The position numbers were made by a program, and so were the translations under genes. Positions 1 to 7,995 of a stretch of 15,729 bases of DNA are shown here, piece after piece (positions within the stretch are counted from its first letter, which is position 1; each line of letters begins with the position of its first letter). The stretch is from Porticoccus sp964608185 (lineage in GTDB: Bacteria; Pseudomonadota; Gammaproteobacteria; Pseudomonadales; Porticoccaceae). The notes under the pieces are model-generated. The model ran no database searches. It saw nothing but the letters and a program-made list of their open reading frames with translations, and had not been told where the DNA came from. The DNA lies in assembly GCA_964608185.1 (NCBI GenBank), contig CAZSMR010000029.1:1-15729 (forward strand), read 5' to 3'.

Positions 1-119
1 AAGACGTCTCCATCTGAATGAGCTAAAAGCCCGTATCTAAAAGGGATTTTGACTCCACCAATAATAATATGGTCGCCTTCCCCGAATGCATGAACATCGT
101 AACCATGACCAATTCTCAT
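1..119 (-). CDS. ispF: 2-C-methyl-D-erythritol 2,4-cyclodiphosphate synthase, N-terminal part
   Basis: This is the start of IspF, the cytoplasmic MEP-pathway enzyme that cyclises CDP-ME 2-phosphate to MEcPP with release of CMP. Only the first 39 codons are present and the rest lies beyond the left edge. The visible protein begins MRIGHGYDVH and reaches LLAHSDGDV. Asp8 and His10 are at the divalent-metal ligand positions, and His34-Ser35 lie in the conserved AHSDGDV motif, all at the same numbering as E. coli IspF. The ATG overlaps the ispD stop in an ATGA arrangement (116-119), and an AGGAA ribosome binding site (125-129) lies inside the end of ispD, so the two are probably translationally coupled. 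Identification is secure despite the truncation because this N-terminus is highly conserved. Confidence 0.95.
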   Translation of the reverse strand, partial: MRIGHGYDVHAFGEGDHIIIGGVKIPFRYGLLAHSDGDV

Positions 120-916
120 AGTTTTTCCTGTTGATTTATTATTATAGCTTTGGCAATTGCAATATCTTCGGGTCGGGTAATTTTTATATTATCCGAACTA
201 CATTCAACAATTATAGTGTCATGCCCCCCTGGGTAGCTAGTATCGTTATTAAGTAAAAAATTTTCTACAGCTGATGACTCATCGGTAGTTATACGATTTT
301 CTAGTTTCGACTTTTCTAAAGCGCTATAGAGTAATTCGAAATAAAATAATTGGGGGGTTTGAGCTTCCACAATATAAGAGAGCGATGTATTTTCCACTGA
401 AGAGACACAGTTATTCCCACTGACAGCGCCACTAAGCTCTACTCTTTTAAAGGTCCCAACAGGTCTTGTAGCCAGTATACCGCCTATCTGGTAGGAAGCG
501 GTCTTATCGAATAGATTTTTTATATCGCTAAGTTGAACACAGGGTCTTGCTGCATCATGAACCAGTATCCAGTCAAATCTACTTGCTCTCTCTTTGATAT
601 GCTTAAGCGCCAGAAAAACAGAGTCTCTTCTTGTTTTACCGCCCATAACTATTTCAACAGAGGGATGCTTTAAACCAGATAGATTTCTCCATAAATTCTC
701 TTTTGGATTGACGGCAATTATTACTTTTATATGCTCAATTTCTAATAATTTTTTTAAAGTAAATTCAAGAATCGTTTGACCAAAAAATTCCTCATATTGC
801 TTTGGTTTAACCTCTGAAAACCTACTTCCAATTCCAGCTGCAGGTATGACTATCCATGTTTGACGATTTCGTATTTCTCGCTGGATTTCTTCTGAAGGAG
901 GAGCATAGATTGTCAC
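116..916 (-). CDS. ispD: 2-C-methyl-D-erythritol 4-phosphate cytidylyltransferase
   Basis: IspD joins CTP and MEP to give CDP-ME in the non-mevalonate isoprenoid pathway in the cytoplasm. The 266-residue protein has the nucleotide-binding motif PAAGIGSRF...PKQY (residues 25-41, Arg32 and Lys39), GGKTRRDSV (92-100), VHDAARP (119-125), TPQLF (187-191), TDESSA (211-216) and DNIKITRPED (242-251, Lys245). It is longer than the usual roughly 230 residues because of about 18 extra N-terminal residues and a longer loop at 159-186. In that loop the VDR signature, which carries the substrate-binding Arg157 of E. coli, reads VEN (Asn176). The start is GTG at 916: it follows the ftsB TAA directly, a GGAG site lies 6 bases upstream, and no other ATG, GTG or TTG codon lies in frame before the PAAG motif. 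It overlaps ispF by 4 bases. Confidence 0.95.
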   Translation of the reverse strand: MTIYAPPSEEIQREIRNRQTWIVIPAAGIGSRFSEVKPKQYEEFFGQTILEFTLKKLLEIEHIKVIIAVNPKENLWRNLSGLKHPSVEIVMGGKTRRDSVFLALKHIKERASRFDWILVHDAARPCVQLSDIKNLFDKTASYQIGGILATRPVGTFKRVELSGAVSGNNCVSSVENTSLSYIVEAQTPQLFYFELLYSALEKSKLENRITTDESSAVENFLLNNDTSYPGGHDTIIVECSSDNIKITRPEDIAIAKAIIINQQEKL

Positions 917-1195
917 TTAATTCTCCGTCTCAATAACCATATAAAATGTTTCACCATCCTTGATCATACCAAGATCTCTGCGAGCTCTCTCTTCGACAGT
1001 TTCTATATTATCAGTGAGATTCTTAACTTCATCGGCCAGTGCTTGATTCTTCTTTTTTAAAGCATCATTTTTTTTCTGTTGAGCAGTAACATCTTTCTGA
1101 AGCTCATATTTATGAGCAAGACTGCCATCTCCAACCCACAAACGATATTGTAGGATCAATACGAAAATACATAACATAACTAATAGCCAGCGCAT
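917..1195 (-). CDS. ftsB: Cell division protein FtsB
   Basis: FtsB is a small bitopic inner-membrane protein that forms the FtsQLB complex and signals septal peptidoglycan synthesis to start. The 92 residues show one N-terminal membrane segment (about residues 3-17, preceded by Arg2) and the family motif LQYRLW with a following glycine. A periplasmic coiled coil rich in Lys, Gln, Asn and Glu follows (about 29-70), then the conserved EERARRDLGM...GETFY segment (68-85). Length is close to the family norm (E. coli 103), with a shorter tail. The gene sits directly upstream of ispD with no spacer, the classical ftsB-ispD-ispF order. A 116-base spacer separates it from eno and holds a possible promoter whose -10 box lies only 6 bases from the ATG. 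Confidence 0.95.
   Translation of the reverse strand: MRWLLVMLCIFVLILQYRLWVGDGSLAHKYELQKDVTAQQKKNDALKKKNQALADEVKNLTDNIETVEERARRDLGMIKDGETFYMVIETEN
923..926 (-). promoter_or_regulatory. Ribosome binding site that sets the GTG start of ispD
   Basis: A GGAG tetramer sits inside the last codons of ftsB, 6 bases before the GTG at 914-916. The preceding in-frame codon is the ftsB TAA-aligned stop, and no alternative ATG, GTG or TTG exists before the conserved PAAG motif. This site therefore supports the GTG and the extended N-terminus of IspD. Confidence 0.7.
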
Positions 1196-1201
1196 AAATC
1201 C

Positions 1202-1230
1202 ATTCTAACGGACAAAATTAATTTCGTCAG
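1202..1230 (-). promoter_or_regulatory. Possible sigma-70 promoter for ftsB-ispD-ispF
   Basis: On the minus strand CTGACG (1225-1230, 4 of 6 matches to TTGACA) and TAGAAT (1202-1207, 5 of 6 matches to TATAAT) are separated by 17 bases, the optimum spacing. Only 6 bases (GGATTT) separate the -10 box from the ftsB ATG, so a transcript from it would start at or next to the start codon. In such A+T-rich DNA a chance match is quite possible. Confidence 0.3.
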
Positions 1231-1311
1231 TGTTCTTATTTTAGTAACATTAAAAGCTATACAATAACAAAGTGATCTGTTGCTATAATATTTTTTCAGC
1301 GATAAAAAAAT

Positions 1312-2598
1312 CTAGTAAAACTCAGCCATACCCCGGTATGGAGCTGCATTATTGAGTTCGGCTTCTATTCGAAGCAAACGATTATATTTTGCAGTTCTGT
1401 CCGAGCGACAAAGGGAACCAGTTTTTATTTGGCCTGCGCTAGTTGCTACAGCAAGGTCGGCAATAGTGGTGTCTTCTGTTTCTCCCGATCTGTGAGAGAT
1501 AACAACTGTATAGTCTGCGTCTTTAGCCATCTTTATAGCAGCCAAAGTTTCTGTCAAAGTTCCTATTTGATTGAATTTGATTAAAATAGAGTTTGCTGCG
1601 CCCATTTTTATACCTTTTTTCAAAATTTTGGTATTGGTCACAAAAAGGTCATCTCCCACCAACTGGATTTTTTTTCCTAGTTGTTCTGTTTGGTATTTCC
1701 AGCCATTCCAATCAGACTCATCTTGTCCGTCTTCAATAGAAATAATTGGGTACTGATCACAAAGCCCGGACAAGTAACTAGTGAAATCTTCAGAGCCAAA
1801 TGTTTTTCCTTCGCCAAGCAGCTCATACTTTCCATCATTATAAAATTCAGAAGAAGCACAGTCTAATGCTAGCATTATATCTTTACCTAAATCGTAGCCA
1901 GCAGCCACGACAGCTTCTTCAATACAAGCAAGGGCTTCAGAGTTTGACGATAAATTAGGAGCAAAGCCTCCCTCATCTCCTACTGCAGTATTCAAACCTT
2001 TCTTAATAAGTATTTTTTTTAACGAATGAAATATTTCTGCACCCATTTGTAGCGCGTGAGAAAAATTTTTCGCTGAAACGGGCTGAATCATAAATTCTTG
2101 AATATCAATATTATTATCTGCATGTTCGCCTCCATTTATAATATTCATCATTGGCACAGGCATGACATACTTACCGGGGGTTTCATTAATATCTGCAATA
2201 TGTTGATAAAGTGGTATTTTACGAGATATTGCCGCCGCTTTTGATGCCGCAAGAGATACAGCGAGAATGGCATTTGCACCTAAGACAGCTTTATTTTCAG
2301 TTCCGTCTGCCTCTATCATCGACATATCTAAAAGACTTTGATCAAGCGCGCTCTTTCCTGACAGTAAAGGCTTAATAATTTTATTTACATTGCTGACAGC
2401 CTTTAGGACCCCTTTGCCCAAATATCTACTTTGATCACCATCTCTTAGTTCGAGAGCTTCTCTTGATCCTGTAGATGCACCAGATGGTGAACAAGCAGAG
2501 CCTATACTTCCATCTACTAGTGACACCTCTGCGCTAATAGTTGGATTACCCCTAGAGTCCAATATTTCATAGGCCCTAATATCGGAAATGTTACTCAT
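1312..2598 (-). CDS. eno: Enolase (phosphopyruvate hydratase)
   Basis: Enolase interconverts 2-phosphoglycerate and phosphoenolpyruvate in glycolysis and gluconeogenesis; in many gammaproteobacteria it is also a scaffold component of the RNA degradosome. The 428-residue protein is full length. Visible landmarks are SPSGASTGSREALELRDGD (37-55), NGGEHADNN (155-163, His159), Glu168, VGDEGGFAPN (206-215, Glu209), metal ligands Asp246, Glu289 (SIEDG) and Asp316 (GDDLF), the catalytic Lys341 in LIKFNQIG, and SHRSGETED (368-376, His369), with Lys392 near the end. All active-site positions are present. The start is well supported by a GGAGAG ribosome binding site (2605-2610) 6 bases from the ATG, the strongest such site in the window. 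It follows kdsA after 63 bases, in the usual pyrG-kdsA-eno order. Confidence 0.98.
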   Translation of the reverse strand: MSNISDIRAYEILDSRGNPTISAEVSLVDGSIGSACSPSGASTGSREALELRDGDQSRYLGKGVLKAVSNVNKIIKPLLSGKSALDQSLLDMSMIEADGTENKAVLGANAILAVSLAASKAAAISRKIPLYQHIADINETPGKYVMPVPMMNIINGGEHADNNIDIQEFMIQPVSAKNFSHALQMGAEIFHSLKKILIKKGLNTAVGDEGGFAPNLSSNSEALACIEEAVVAAGYDLGKDIMLALDCASSEFYNDGKYELLGEGKTFGSEDFTSYLSGLCDQYPIISIEDGQDESDWNGWKYQTEQLGKKIQLVGDDLFVTNTKILKKGIKMGAANSILIKFNQIGTLTETLAAIKMAKDADYTVVISHRSGETEDTTIADLAVATSAGQIKTGSLCRSDRTAKYNRLLRIEAELNNAAPYRGMAEFY

Positions 2599-2604
2599 AT
2601 AAAA

Positions 2605-2610
2605 CTCTCC
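2605..2610 (-). promoter_or_regulatory. Strong ribosome binding site of eno
   Basis: GGAGAG lies 6 bases before the eno ATG and is the best Shine-Dalgarno match in the window. Most neighbouring genes have weak or no such sites, which is consistent with high expression of enolase relative to the rest of its operon. Confidence 0.6.
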
Positions 2611-2661
2611 AAATAGAAAACATTTGTATGCTGATTAAGCGCATATCAAAAGATTAATAGA

Positions 2662-3531
2662 CTATAATTCCAATACAGGTTGAGATTTAATTAGGTCATC
2701 TAATTCTTTTATTTGCGAAAGATAATTCTCTAATTTGTCTAACGGCAAAGCACTAGGACCATCACACTTTGCATTTTCTGGATTTGGATGGGCCTCTAAA
2801 AATAATCCAGCTAATCCAACAGCAATTCCTGCTCTCCCAAGTTCTGCAACTTGATGCCGACGGCCGCCTGAAGCTGTACTATTTGGATCTCTAGTTTGAA
2901 GCGCATGAGTTACATCAAAAATTACTGGAAGACCTCCGCTTACCTCTTTCATAGTCCGGATACCAAGCATATCTACTACAAGATTGTCGTAACCCATGCA
3001 AGTGCCCCTCTCACAAAGGAGAATTTTATTGTTACCACATTCCTTAAATTTATCTACAATATTAGCCATCTGGGTAGGACTTAGGAATTGCGGCTTCTTG
3101 ATATTTACAACAGCATCAGTTTTTGCGATTGCTTTCACTAAATCAGTTTGACGAGCCAAAAAAGCGGGCAACTGCAATACATCACAGACCTCAGCTACAA
3201 CTTTAGCTTGGCAGGGCTCGTGTATATCTGTAATAACTGGCACCAAAAAGGTTTCTTTGATTTCTTGGAATATCTTTAATCCTTCTTCCATACCAATCCC
3301 TCGGTAAGACTTAATAGATGAGCGATTAGCTTTATCAAAGGAAGCTTTAAATATGTATGGAATTTCTAGTTTTTGAGTGACTGAAACAAAGTGCTCAGCT
3401 GCTCGCAGTGCGAGATCTCTTGACTCTAGTACATTTATTCCCCCAAATAAAACAAAAGGATTACTGTTATTGACGGAAATACCATCAATGCTTACAGTTA
3501 TTGGGGATCTAATTGCTTCTGATATTGACAT
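2662..3531 (-). CDS. kdsA: 3-deoxy-D-manno-octulosonate 8-phosphate synthase
   Basis: KdsA condenses phosphoenolpyruvate with arabinose 5-phosphate to make Kdo 8-phosphate, precursor of the Kdo that caps lipid A. The 289-residue protein is a class I aldolase-type barrel with FVLFGGINVLESRDLA (26-41), FKASFDKANRSS (61-72), LPAFLARQTDL (121-131), the KKPQFLSP segment, GYDNLVVDMLG, FDVTHALQ, ASGGRRHQVAEL, and LEAHP...KCDGPSALPL. Asn33 occupies the position that is Cys in metal-dependent KDO8P synthases, so this should be the metal-independent type, as in E. coli (Asn26). It lies 10 bases after pyrG, so co-transcription is likely. No clear Shine-Dalgarno sequence precedes the ATG. The downstream neighbour eno supplies its substrate phosphoenolpyruvate. 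Confidence 0.97.
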   Translation of the reverse strand: MSISEAIRSPITVSIDGISVNNSNPFVLFGGINVLESRDLALRAAEHFVSVTQKLEIPYIFKASFDKANRSSIKSYRGIGMEEGLKIFQEIKETFLVPVITDIHEPCQAKVVAEVCDVLQLPAFLARQTDLVKAIAKTDAVVNIKKPQFLSPTQMANIVDKFKECGNNKILLCERGTCMGYDNLVVDMLGIRTMKEVSGGLPVIFDVTHALQTRDPNSTASGGRRHQVAELGRAGIAVGLAGLFLEAHPNPENAKCDGPSALPLDKLENYLSQIKELDDLIKSQPVLEL

Positions 3532-3541
3532 AGGCTGTTTT

Positions 3542-5179
3542 CTATTGGGATTGTTTGGATTTTTTTTGATGTTTGAGTGTTGCCTCTACAAAGCTAGTAA
3601 ATAATGGGTGGCCTTTGCGAGGGGTAGATGTAAATTCTGGATGAAACTGGCAAGCAACAAACCATGGATGCTCTGGTATTTCTATCATTTCAACTAACGT
3701 TTTGTTCTCTGACCAGCCGCCGACTTTCATACCACCATCTTGTAATTTAGAAACATAGTTATTATTAACCTCATAACGATGCCGATGACGCTCGAAGACT
3801 GTATCAGTTCCATATATGCTATGAGCTACAGTATTTTTTATTAAGTAGCTGGCTTGGCCACCCAGTCTCATTGTTCCACCTAAATCTGAATCTTTATCAC
3901 GCTTTTCAATCGTTCCGCAGTTGTCTACCCACTCAGTTATAAGCCCAATGATGGGATGGGATGTTTTTGGGTCAAATTCGGTACTATTAGCACCCTCTAA
4001 GGCACAAACATTACGTGCAAATTCTATCATTGCAACCTGCATACCAAGACATATACCTAAATAAGGTATTTTTTTAGTACGAGCATAATTGACCGCCTTA
4101 ATTTTTCCTTCAACACCTCGAATTCCAAAACCACCAGGTACTAAAATGCCGTTACAATCGTCAAGAAGTGATATTTGATCCTGTAAATTTTCTGAATCAA
4201 TATACCGGATATTTACTTTGGTTTGGTTTCTAATACCTGCATGTATGAGCGCCTCATTAAGTGATTTATAAGCATCTAAGAGCTCAACGTATTTACCAAC
4301 CATAGCGATGATTACTTCGTGCTTAGGGTTAGAATGATTTTCTGCCACCCAATCCCAGTCGGATAAATCTGGCTTTGGGCATTCTAGGTCGAGTCTAGCA
4401 AGAACAGTCTTGTCTAACCCTCTAGTCTCTAAATCGCGAGGAATAGCATAAATAGTTTTAGCATCTAACAACGTGACGACTGCTTCCTCGGCAACATTAG
4501 TAAATAAAGCTATCTTTTTACGTTGGCTTTCATCTAGCTCAACAAAGCTTCGACAAAGTAATACATCTGGCTGAAGACCTATAGATCTTAGCTCTTTAAC
4601 AGAATGCTGCGTTGGCTTTGTTTTTGTTTCTCCTGCTGTTGCAATATAGGGTACAAGTGTTAAATGAATGAGGATTGAGCGATTAAAACCAAGATCCAGT
4701 TTCAGTTGTCTTATGGCTTCGAGGAAAGGCTGTGATTCAATATCACCAACTGTGCCACCAATTTCAACTATAGCTATATCAAATCCTTTACCTCCAGATA
4801 AAATACGTCTTTTTATTTCATCAGTAACATGCGGAATTACTTGAACTGTGGCGCCAAGAAAATCTCCTTTACGCTCTTGACGCAGAATTGTTTCGTAAAC
4901 TTTACCGCTAGTAAAATTGTTTCGTTTACTCATTTTTGAGGACAAAAAACGCTCGTAATGGCCAAGATCAAGATCAGTTTCAGCGCCATCCTCTGTTACA
5001 AAAACCTCTCCATGCTGAAAGGGGCTCATAGTCCCTGGATCCACATTTATATATGGGTCCAGCTTTAGTATAGTAACTTTAAGTCCTCTAGCCTCAAGAA
5101 TAGTACCTAATGAGGCTGCAGCAATTCCCTTTCCTAAAGAAGATACAACTCCACCGGTAACAAATATATAACGTGTCAT
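3542..5179 (-). CDS. pyrG: CTP synthase (glutamine hydrolysing)
   Basis: PyrG aminates UTP to CTP using ATP and glutamine, the last step of pyrimidine nucleotide synthesis. The 545-residue protein matches E. coli in length. The N-terminal synthetase domain has the TGGVVSSLGKG loop (8-18), LKLDPYINVDPGTMSP (38-53), HGEVFVTEDGAETDLDLGHYERF (56-78), EIGGTVGDIESQPF (139-152) and TKPTQHSVKELRSIG (187-201). The C-terminal class I glutamine amidotransferase domain has PGGFGIRG (348-355), the nucleophile Cys377 in YLGICLGMQ, and His513 and Glu515 in QFHPEF. An AAGGA site (5185-5189) lies 5 bases before the ATG. A 163-base A+T-rich spacer separates it from tilS, so a promoter there is plausible, although I could not pick out a convincing one. 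kdsA follows after 10 bases. Confidence 0.98.
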   Translation of the reverse strand: MTRYIFVTGGVVSSLGKGIAAASLGTILEARGLKVTILKLDPYINVDPGTMSPFQHGEVFVTEDGAETDLDLGHYERFLSSKMSKRNNFTSGKVYETILRQERKGDFLGATVQVIPHVTDEIKRRILSGGKGFDIAIVEIGGTVGDIESQPFLEAIRQLKLDLGFNRSILIHLTLVPYIATAGETKTKPTQHSVKELRSIGLQPDVLLCRSFVELDESQRKKIALFTNVAEEAVVTLLDAKTIYAIPRDLETRGLDKTVLARLDLECPKPDLSDWDWVAENHSNPKHEVIIAMVGKYVELLDAYKSLNEALIHAGIRNQTKVNIRYIDSENLQDQISLLDDCNGILVPGGFGIRGVEGKIKAVNYARTKKIPYLGICLGMQVAMIEFARNVCALEGANSTEFDPKTSHPIIGLITEWVDNCGTIEKRDKDSDLGGTMRLGGQASYLIKNTVAHSIYGTDTVFERHRHRYEVNNNYVSKLQDGGMKVGGWSENKTLVEMIEIPEHPWFVACQFHPEFTSTPRKGHPLFTSFVEATLKHQKKSKQSQ

Positions 5180-5342
5180 TTAGATCCTTGATGACATATC
5201 GAATAAAAAAAACGACTAATCAAACTATATTTTTGAATATGTAAACCACTTTAATTTCTATAATATCAAAAAATTTTGAGGTTAAAGAGGCTATTATTTC
5301 AATAATTATGGAAAATTAGACTACCAGAGATAGAAGATTGTC

Positions 5343-6725
5343 TCAATCTATTACTGAGGTATACGTTTTTGAAAAACTCCATTTCAATTCAACTCCAGTT
5401 TCGTCTGTTAGAGCAAAGAAGTCATCACAAACCCATAAATCCCCTACAGCTGCTAACGTGCCATCAACGTATACCAAGGGCACTTTATTGCGTAACCACG
5501 GCTCAAGGTTATGCTCCTGAAAAAGTTTTTTTAAAGTATTAGTGCCACTTCGACCAAATGGCTTACATCTCTCGCCACCAGCTCTAAATCTGATTTCTAT
5601 TATATTTTTTTTATGTATTTTAAGTCCGCCCACACTAGAAATTTTTGTCGACAAACTGCTATTATTTGGTAGTAAAATTTTATTAAATCCATCCCAGCTG
5701 ATACTAAACTGCGCAGGTGATGATATTCCTTTTTTTCTATCAATAATGTGACTTGAGTTGTCAAAATCAGCTGAAAAAAGATACAATTTTTTATTGAATC
5801 TACGCAATTCGACTCCGCTCCATGACACAAGAGGTTGAGCGTCAAGACTCGACAAGAGCATTTGATTCAATAGAGCGTCTAAAACATTATATGGTGGTAG
5901 TGGCATTTTATGTTCAGCCACCCAGTGTCTTATAAGATTTTTTTGCCTTGATTTTTCAAGACGCTTAAACATATCAATAGAGATACTCCAGCCAACTCGT
6001 TCGGATTTTTCTCTCATACTTTTAAGGTCTTGCTCAGCAAGTACATTTAATAAATGACCTGCCTCTCCATAAAGTTTTGCACTACGGGATAGCTGAGATA
6101 CAAGTTCAGGCCAGCGATCTGTTACTACTGTCAATACCCTATGTCGTATGAAATTTCTATCAAAAACTATTTCTTGGTTGCTTTCATCCTCAACCCATTT
6201 GATATCATGAGTCGAGGCATATGATTCTAAATCAGTACGAGAAAAATCCAGTAATGGTCTGAACAATTTTCCATCACCCAGTGATCTCGTTTCTGGTATT
6301 CCAGATATACCTTTTATACCAGAACCACGAAACAACCTATAAAGAATTGTTTCAGCCTGATCATCAGCATGATGGGCTAAAATAAGTAGATCGTTTTTTT
6401 TTAGTAATTTTTCAAAAGTATCATAACGAGCCTTTCTAGCTGCCTGCTCAAGTCCAGATCCTGTACTTGATACATCTACAAGCTCACAGACTAAATTTAC
6501 ACCAAGAGCAGAGCATTGCTCTTCGCAGTGCCTCTGCCAGTTATTTGCATTAGAAGACAGCTGATGGTTTACATGTACTGCTATGACGCGATTTGCTCCA
6601 ACTAAGCCAACAATTGCATGGAGAAGCACATGCGAATCTAAGCCACCACTATAAGCGACATATAAATTTTTAGCGTCATAAAATTTTGTGAGGTATTTAG
6701 AAAGGCAAGCGACTTCAAATGTCAT
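5343..6725 (-). CDS. tilS: tRNA(Ile)-lysidine synthase
   Basis: TilS attaches lysine to C34 of the CAU-anticodon isoleucine tRNA using ATP. This makes lysidine and converts the tRNA from Met to Ile decoding of AUA. The 460-residue protein has an N-terminal N-type ATP pyrophosphatase domain with the P-loop SGGLDS (26-31), HVNHQLS (51-57), a LAHHADDQAET motif (116-126) and RLFRGSG...IPETR. EDESNQ...DRNFIRHRV (179-197) follows. A middle helical TilS domain spans roughly 220-320. The C-terminal domain (376-434) carries RFRAGGERCKPFGRSG, LKKLFQEH, PWLRNKVPLVY and VGDLWVC. All three expected parts are present, as in the long E. coli-like form. It sits between accA and pyrG with 145- and 163-base spacers. 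The ribosome binding site is weak (GAGA). Confidence 0.97.
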   Translation of the reverse strand: MTFEVACLSKYLTKFYDAKNLYVAYSGGLDSHVLLHAIVGLVGANRVIAVHVNHQLSSNANNWQRHCEEQCSALGVNLVCELVDVSSTGSGLEQAARKARYDTFEKLLKKNDLLILAHHADDQAETILYRLFRGSGIKGISGIPETRSLGDGKLFRPLLDFSRTDLESYASTHDIKWVEDESNQEIVFDRNFIRHRVLTVVTDRWPELVSQLSRSAKLYGEAGHLLNVLAEQDLKSMREKSERVGWSISIDMFKRLEKSRQKNLIRHWVAEHKMPLPPYNVLDALLNQMLLSSLDAQPLVSWSGVELRRFNKKLYLFSADFDNSSHIIDRKKGISSPAQFSISWDGFNKILLPNNSSLSTKISSVGGLKIHKKNIIEIRFRAGGERCKPFGRSGTNTLKKLFQEHNLEPWLRNKVPLVYVDGTLAAVGDLWVCDDFFALTDETGVELKWSFSKTYTSVID

Positions 6726-6870
6726 TTATATCTCAAAAACTCAAAATAAAGTACAACGTTACTGGCTATTAATCAAAATGACAATAATAACTAAGGAAAA
6801 CATAGAAGCCTGAGGAATCGAAAGAACAAGAAAAGATTAACAAGATCTCCTAAAAACCATATAAAAAGTT

Positions 6871-7818
6871 TTATTTACCATAGCTCATTAACCTCTGATA
6901 GCGACTTTCGAGTAAGCTATCAATCGGAATACCAACCAAACTGTCAACCTGCTTAATTAAACATGTCTTTAAGCTATTTGCCATAGCCTCAATATCACGA
7001 TGTGCACCACCATTAGGCTCAAGGATGATTTCATCTATTATACCTAGATCTTGCAAAATAGATGACGTAACTCCCATAGCTTCAGCAGCTTCTGATGCTT
7101 TAGATGAGGTTTTCCAGATAATATTGGCACAACCTTCTGGTGAAATCACAAAGTAAGTCGAGTATTGGAGCATACTTAGATGGTCGCCGACACCTATCGC
7201 TAGAGCTCCACCTGAGCTGCCTTCTCCAATCACTGTACAAATTATGGGTGTTTTAAGGCGAGACATCACTGCAAGATTTTTAGCTATCGACTCACTAATT
7301 CCTCTCTCTTCCGAATCAATACCTGGATATGCTCCCGGTGTATCGATCAAGGTAATAACTGGCAACTTAAAGCGTTCCGCCATCTCCATTAATCTTAGCG
7401 CTTTACGATATCCTTCTGGCTTAGGCATCCCAAAGTTTCTATCTACTTTTTCATTAATTCCTCTCCCTTTTTCTTCGCCTATAATTATAACTGGTTTGCC
7501 ATCTAGCCTACCTATACCACCAACAATTGCCTTATCATCTCCAAACTGTCTATCTCCATGTAGCTCATGAAAATCAGTGAAAATACGATTTATATAGTCT
7601 GTAGCGTATGGCCTAAGAGGGTGTCTTGCAACCTGAACGGTCTGCCATGAAGTAAGATCTGAATATATTTTTTTGGTGAGCTTTTGGCTTTTTTCTTCAA
7701 GCTTAATAATTTCTTCAGCAATATTGATATCACTATCATTGCCAACCAAACGAAGTTCCTCTATTTTAGCCTCTAACTCTGCAATAGGTTGCTCAAAATC
7801 CAGATAATCTAAATTCAT
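6871..7818 (-). CDS. accA: Acetyl-CoA carboxylase carboxyltransferase subunit alpha
   Basis: AccA pairs with AccD to move the carboxyl group from biotin on AccB to acetyl-CoA, giving malonyl-CoA, the first committed step of fatty-acid synthesis in the cytoplasm. The 315 residues are the usual family length. The N-terminus is helical (1-50), followed by VQVARHPLRPY (61-71), the FHELHGDRQFGDD motif (83-95), GEEKGRG (114-120), NFGMPKPEGYRKALR (128-142), DTPGAYPGIDSEERG (159-173), the oxyanion loop at 198-204, STYFVISPEGCA (220-231) and a C-terminal RYQRLMSYG. The oxyanion loop reads GEGSSGG where E. coli has GEGGSGG. It follows dnaE after 177 bases, the standard dnaE-accA order. A GGAT upstream of the ATG is a poor ribosome binding site, so the start rests mainly on homology. 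Confidence 0.98.
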   Translation of the reverse strand: MNLDYLDFEQPIAELEAKIEELRLVGNDSDINIAEEIIKLEEKSQKLTKKIYSDLTSWQTVQVARHPLRPYATDYINRIFTDFHELHGDRQFGDDKAIVGGIGRLDGKPVIIIGEEKGRGINEKVDRNFGMPKPEGYRKALRLMEMAERFKLPVITLIDTPGAYPGIDSEERGISESIAKNLAVMSRLKTPIICTVIGEGSSGGALAIGVGDHLSMLQYSTYFVISPEGCANIIWKTSSKASEAAEAMGVTSSILQDLGIIDEIILEPNGGAHRDIEAMANSLKTCLIKQVDSLVGIPIDSLLESRYQRLMSYGK

Positions 7819-7995
7819 ATAAAATTACTATCCATAAAATTTCTAATAATAGAAAAGGAAAAAATACAACTTTTAAACTGGCAAATCAAAACACAAATAT
7901 AGTCCTGAGTAAATTTTAATTAACGGTGGAACTATATTTATCGCTCGAAGACACTTAAAGCACCAATCTATTGTCAATATTGTATTAATGTGTGC

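Noticed and set aside
2627..2645. TATGC...GCATA inverted repeat in the kdsA-eno spacer as an operator, with nearby TTGATA as a -35 box
   Set aside because: Five-base arms with a 9-base centre are expected by chance, and the best -10 partner (TACAAA) is weak and at 15-base spacing.
5180..5342. Promoter for pyrG in the tilS-pyrG spacer
   Set aside because: Several single boxes occur (TTTACA, TTGAAA, TATTAT) but none pairs with a good partner at 16-18 bases, so none is called.
6854..6873. AAAAC/GTTTT hairpin with T run after accA as a terminator
   Set aside because: Stem of only 5 pairs with one G-C pair and an A+T loop; too weak to support.
7244..7570. Plus-strand 108-codon open frame inside accA and similar opposite-strand frames in dnaE, rnhB, eno and tilS
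   Set aside because: They are antisense to strongly conserved genes, have no recognisable domains or ribosome binding sites, and are expected shadows of the true frames.
7972..7977. Perfect TTGACA -35 hexamer on the minus strand just after the dnaE stop, as an accA promoter
   Set aside because: At 16-18 base spacing the sequence (AGTGTC/GTGTCT) bears no resemblance to TATAAT, so there is no matching -10 box.
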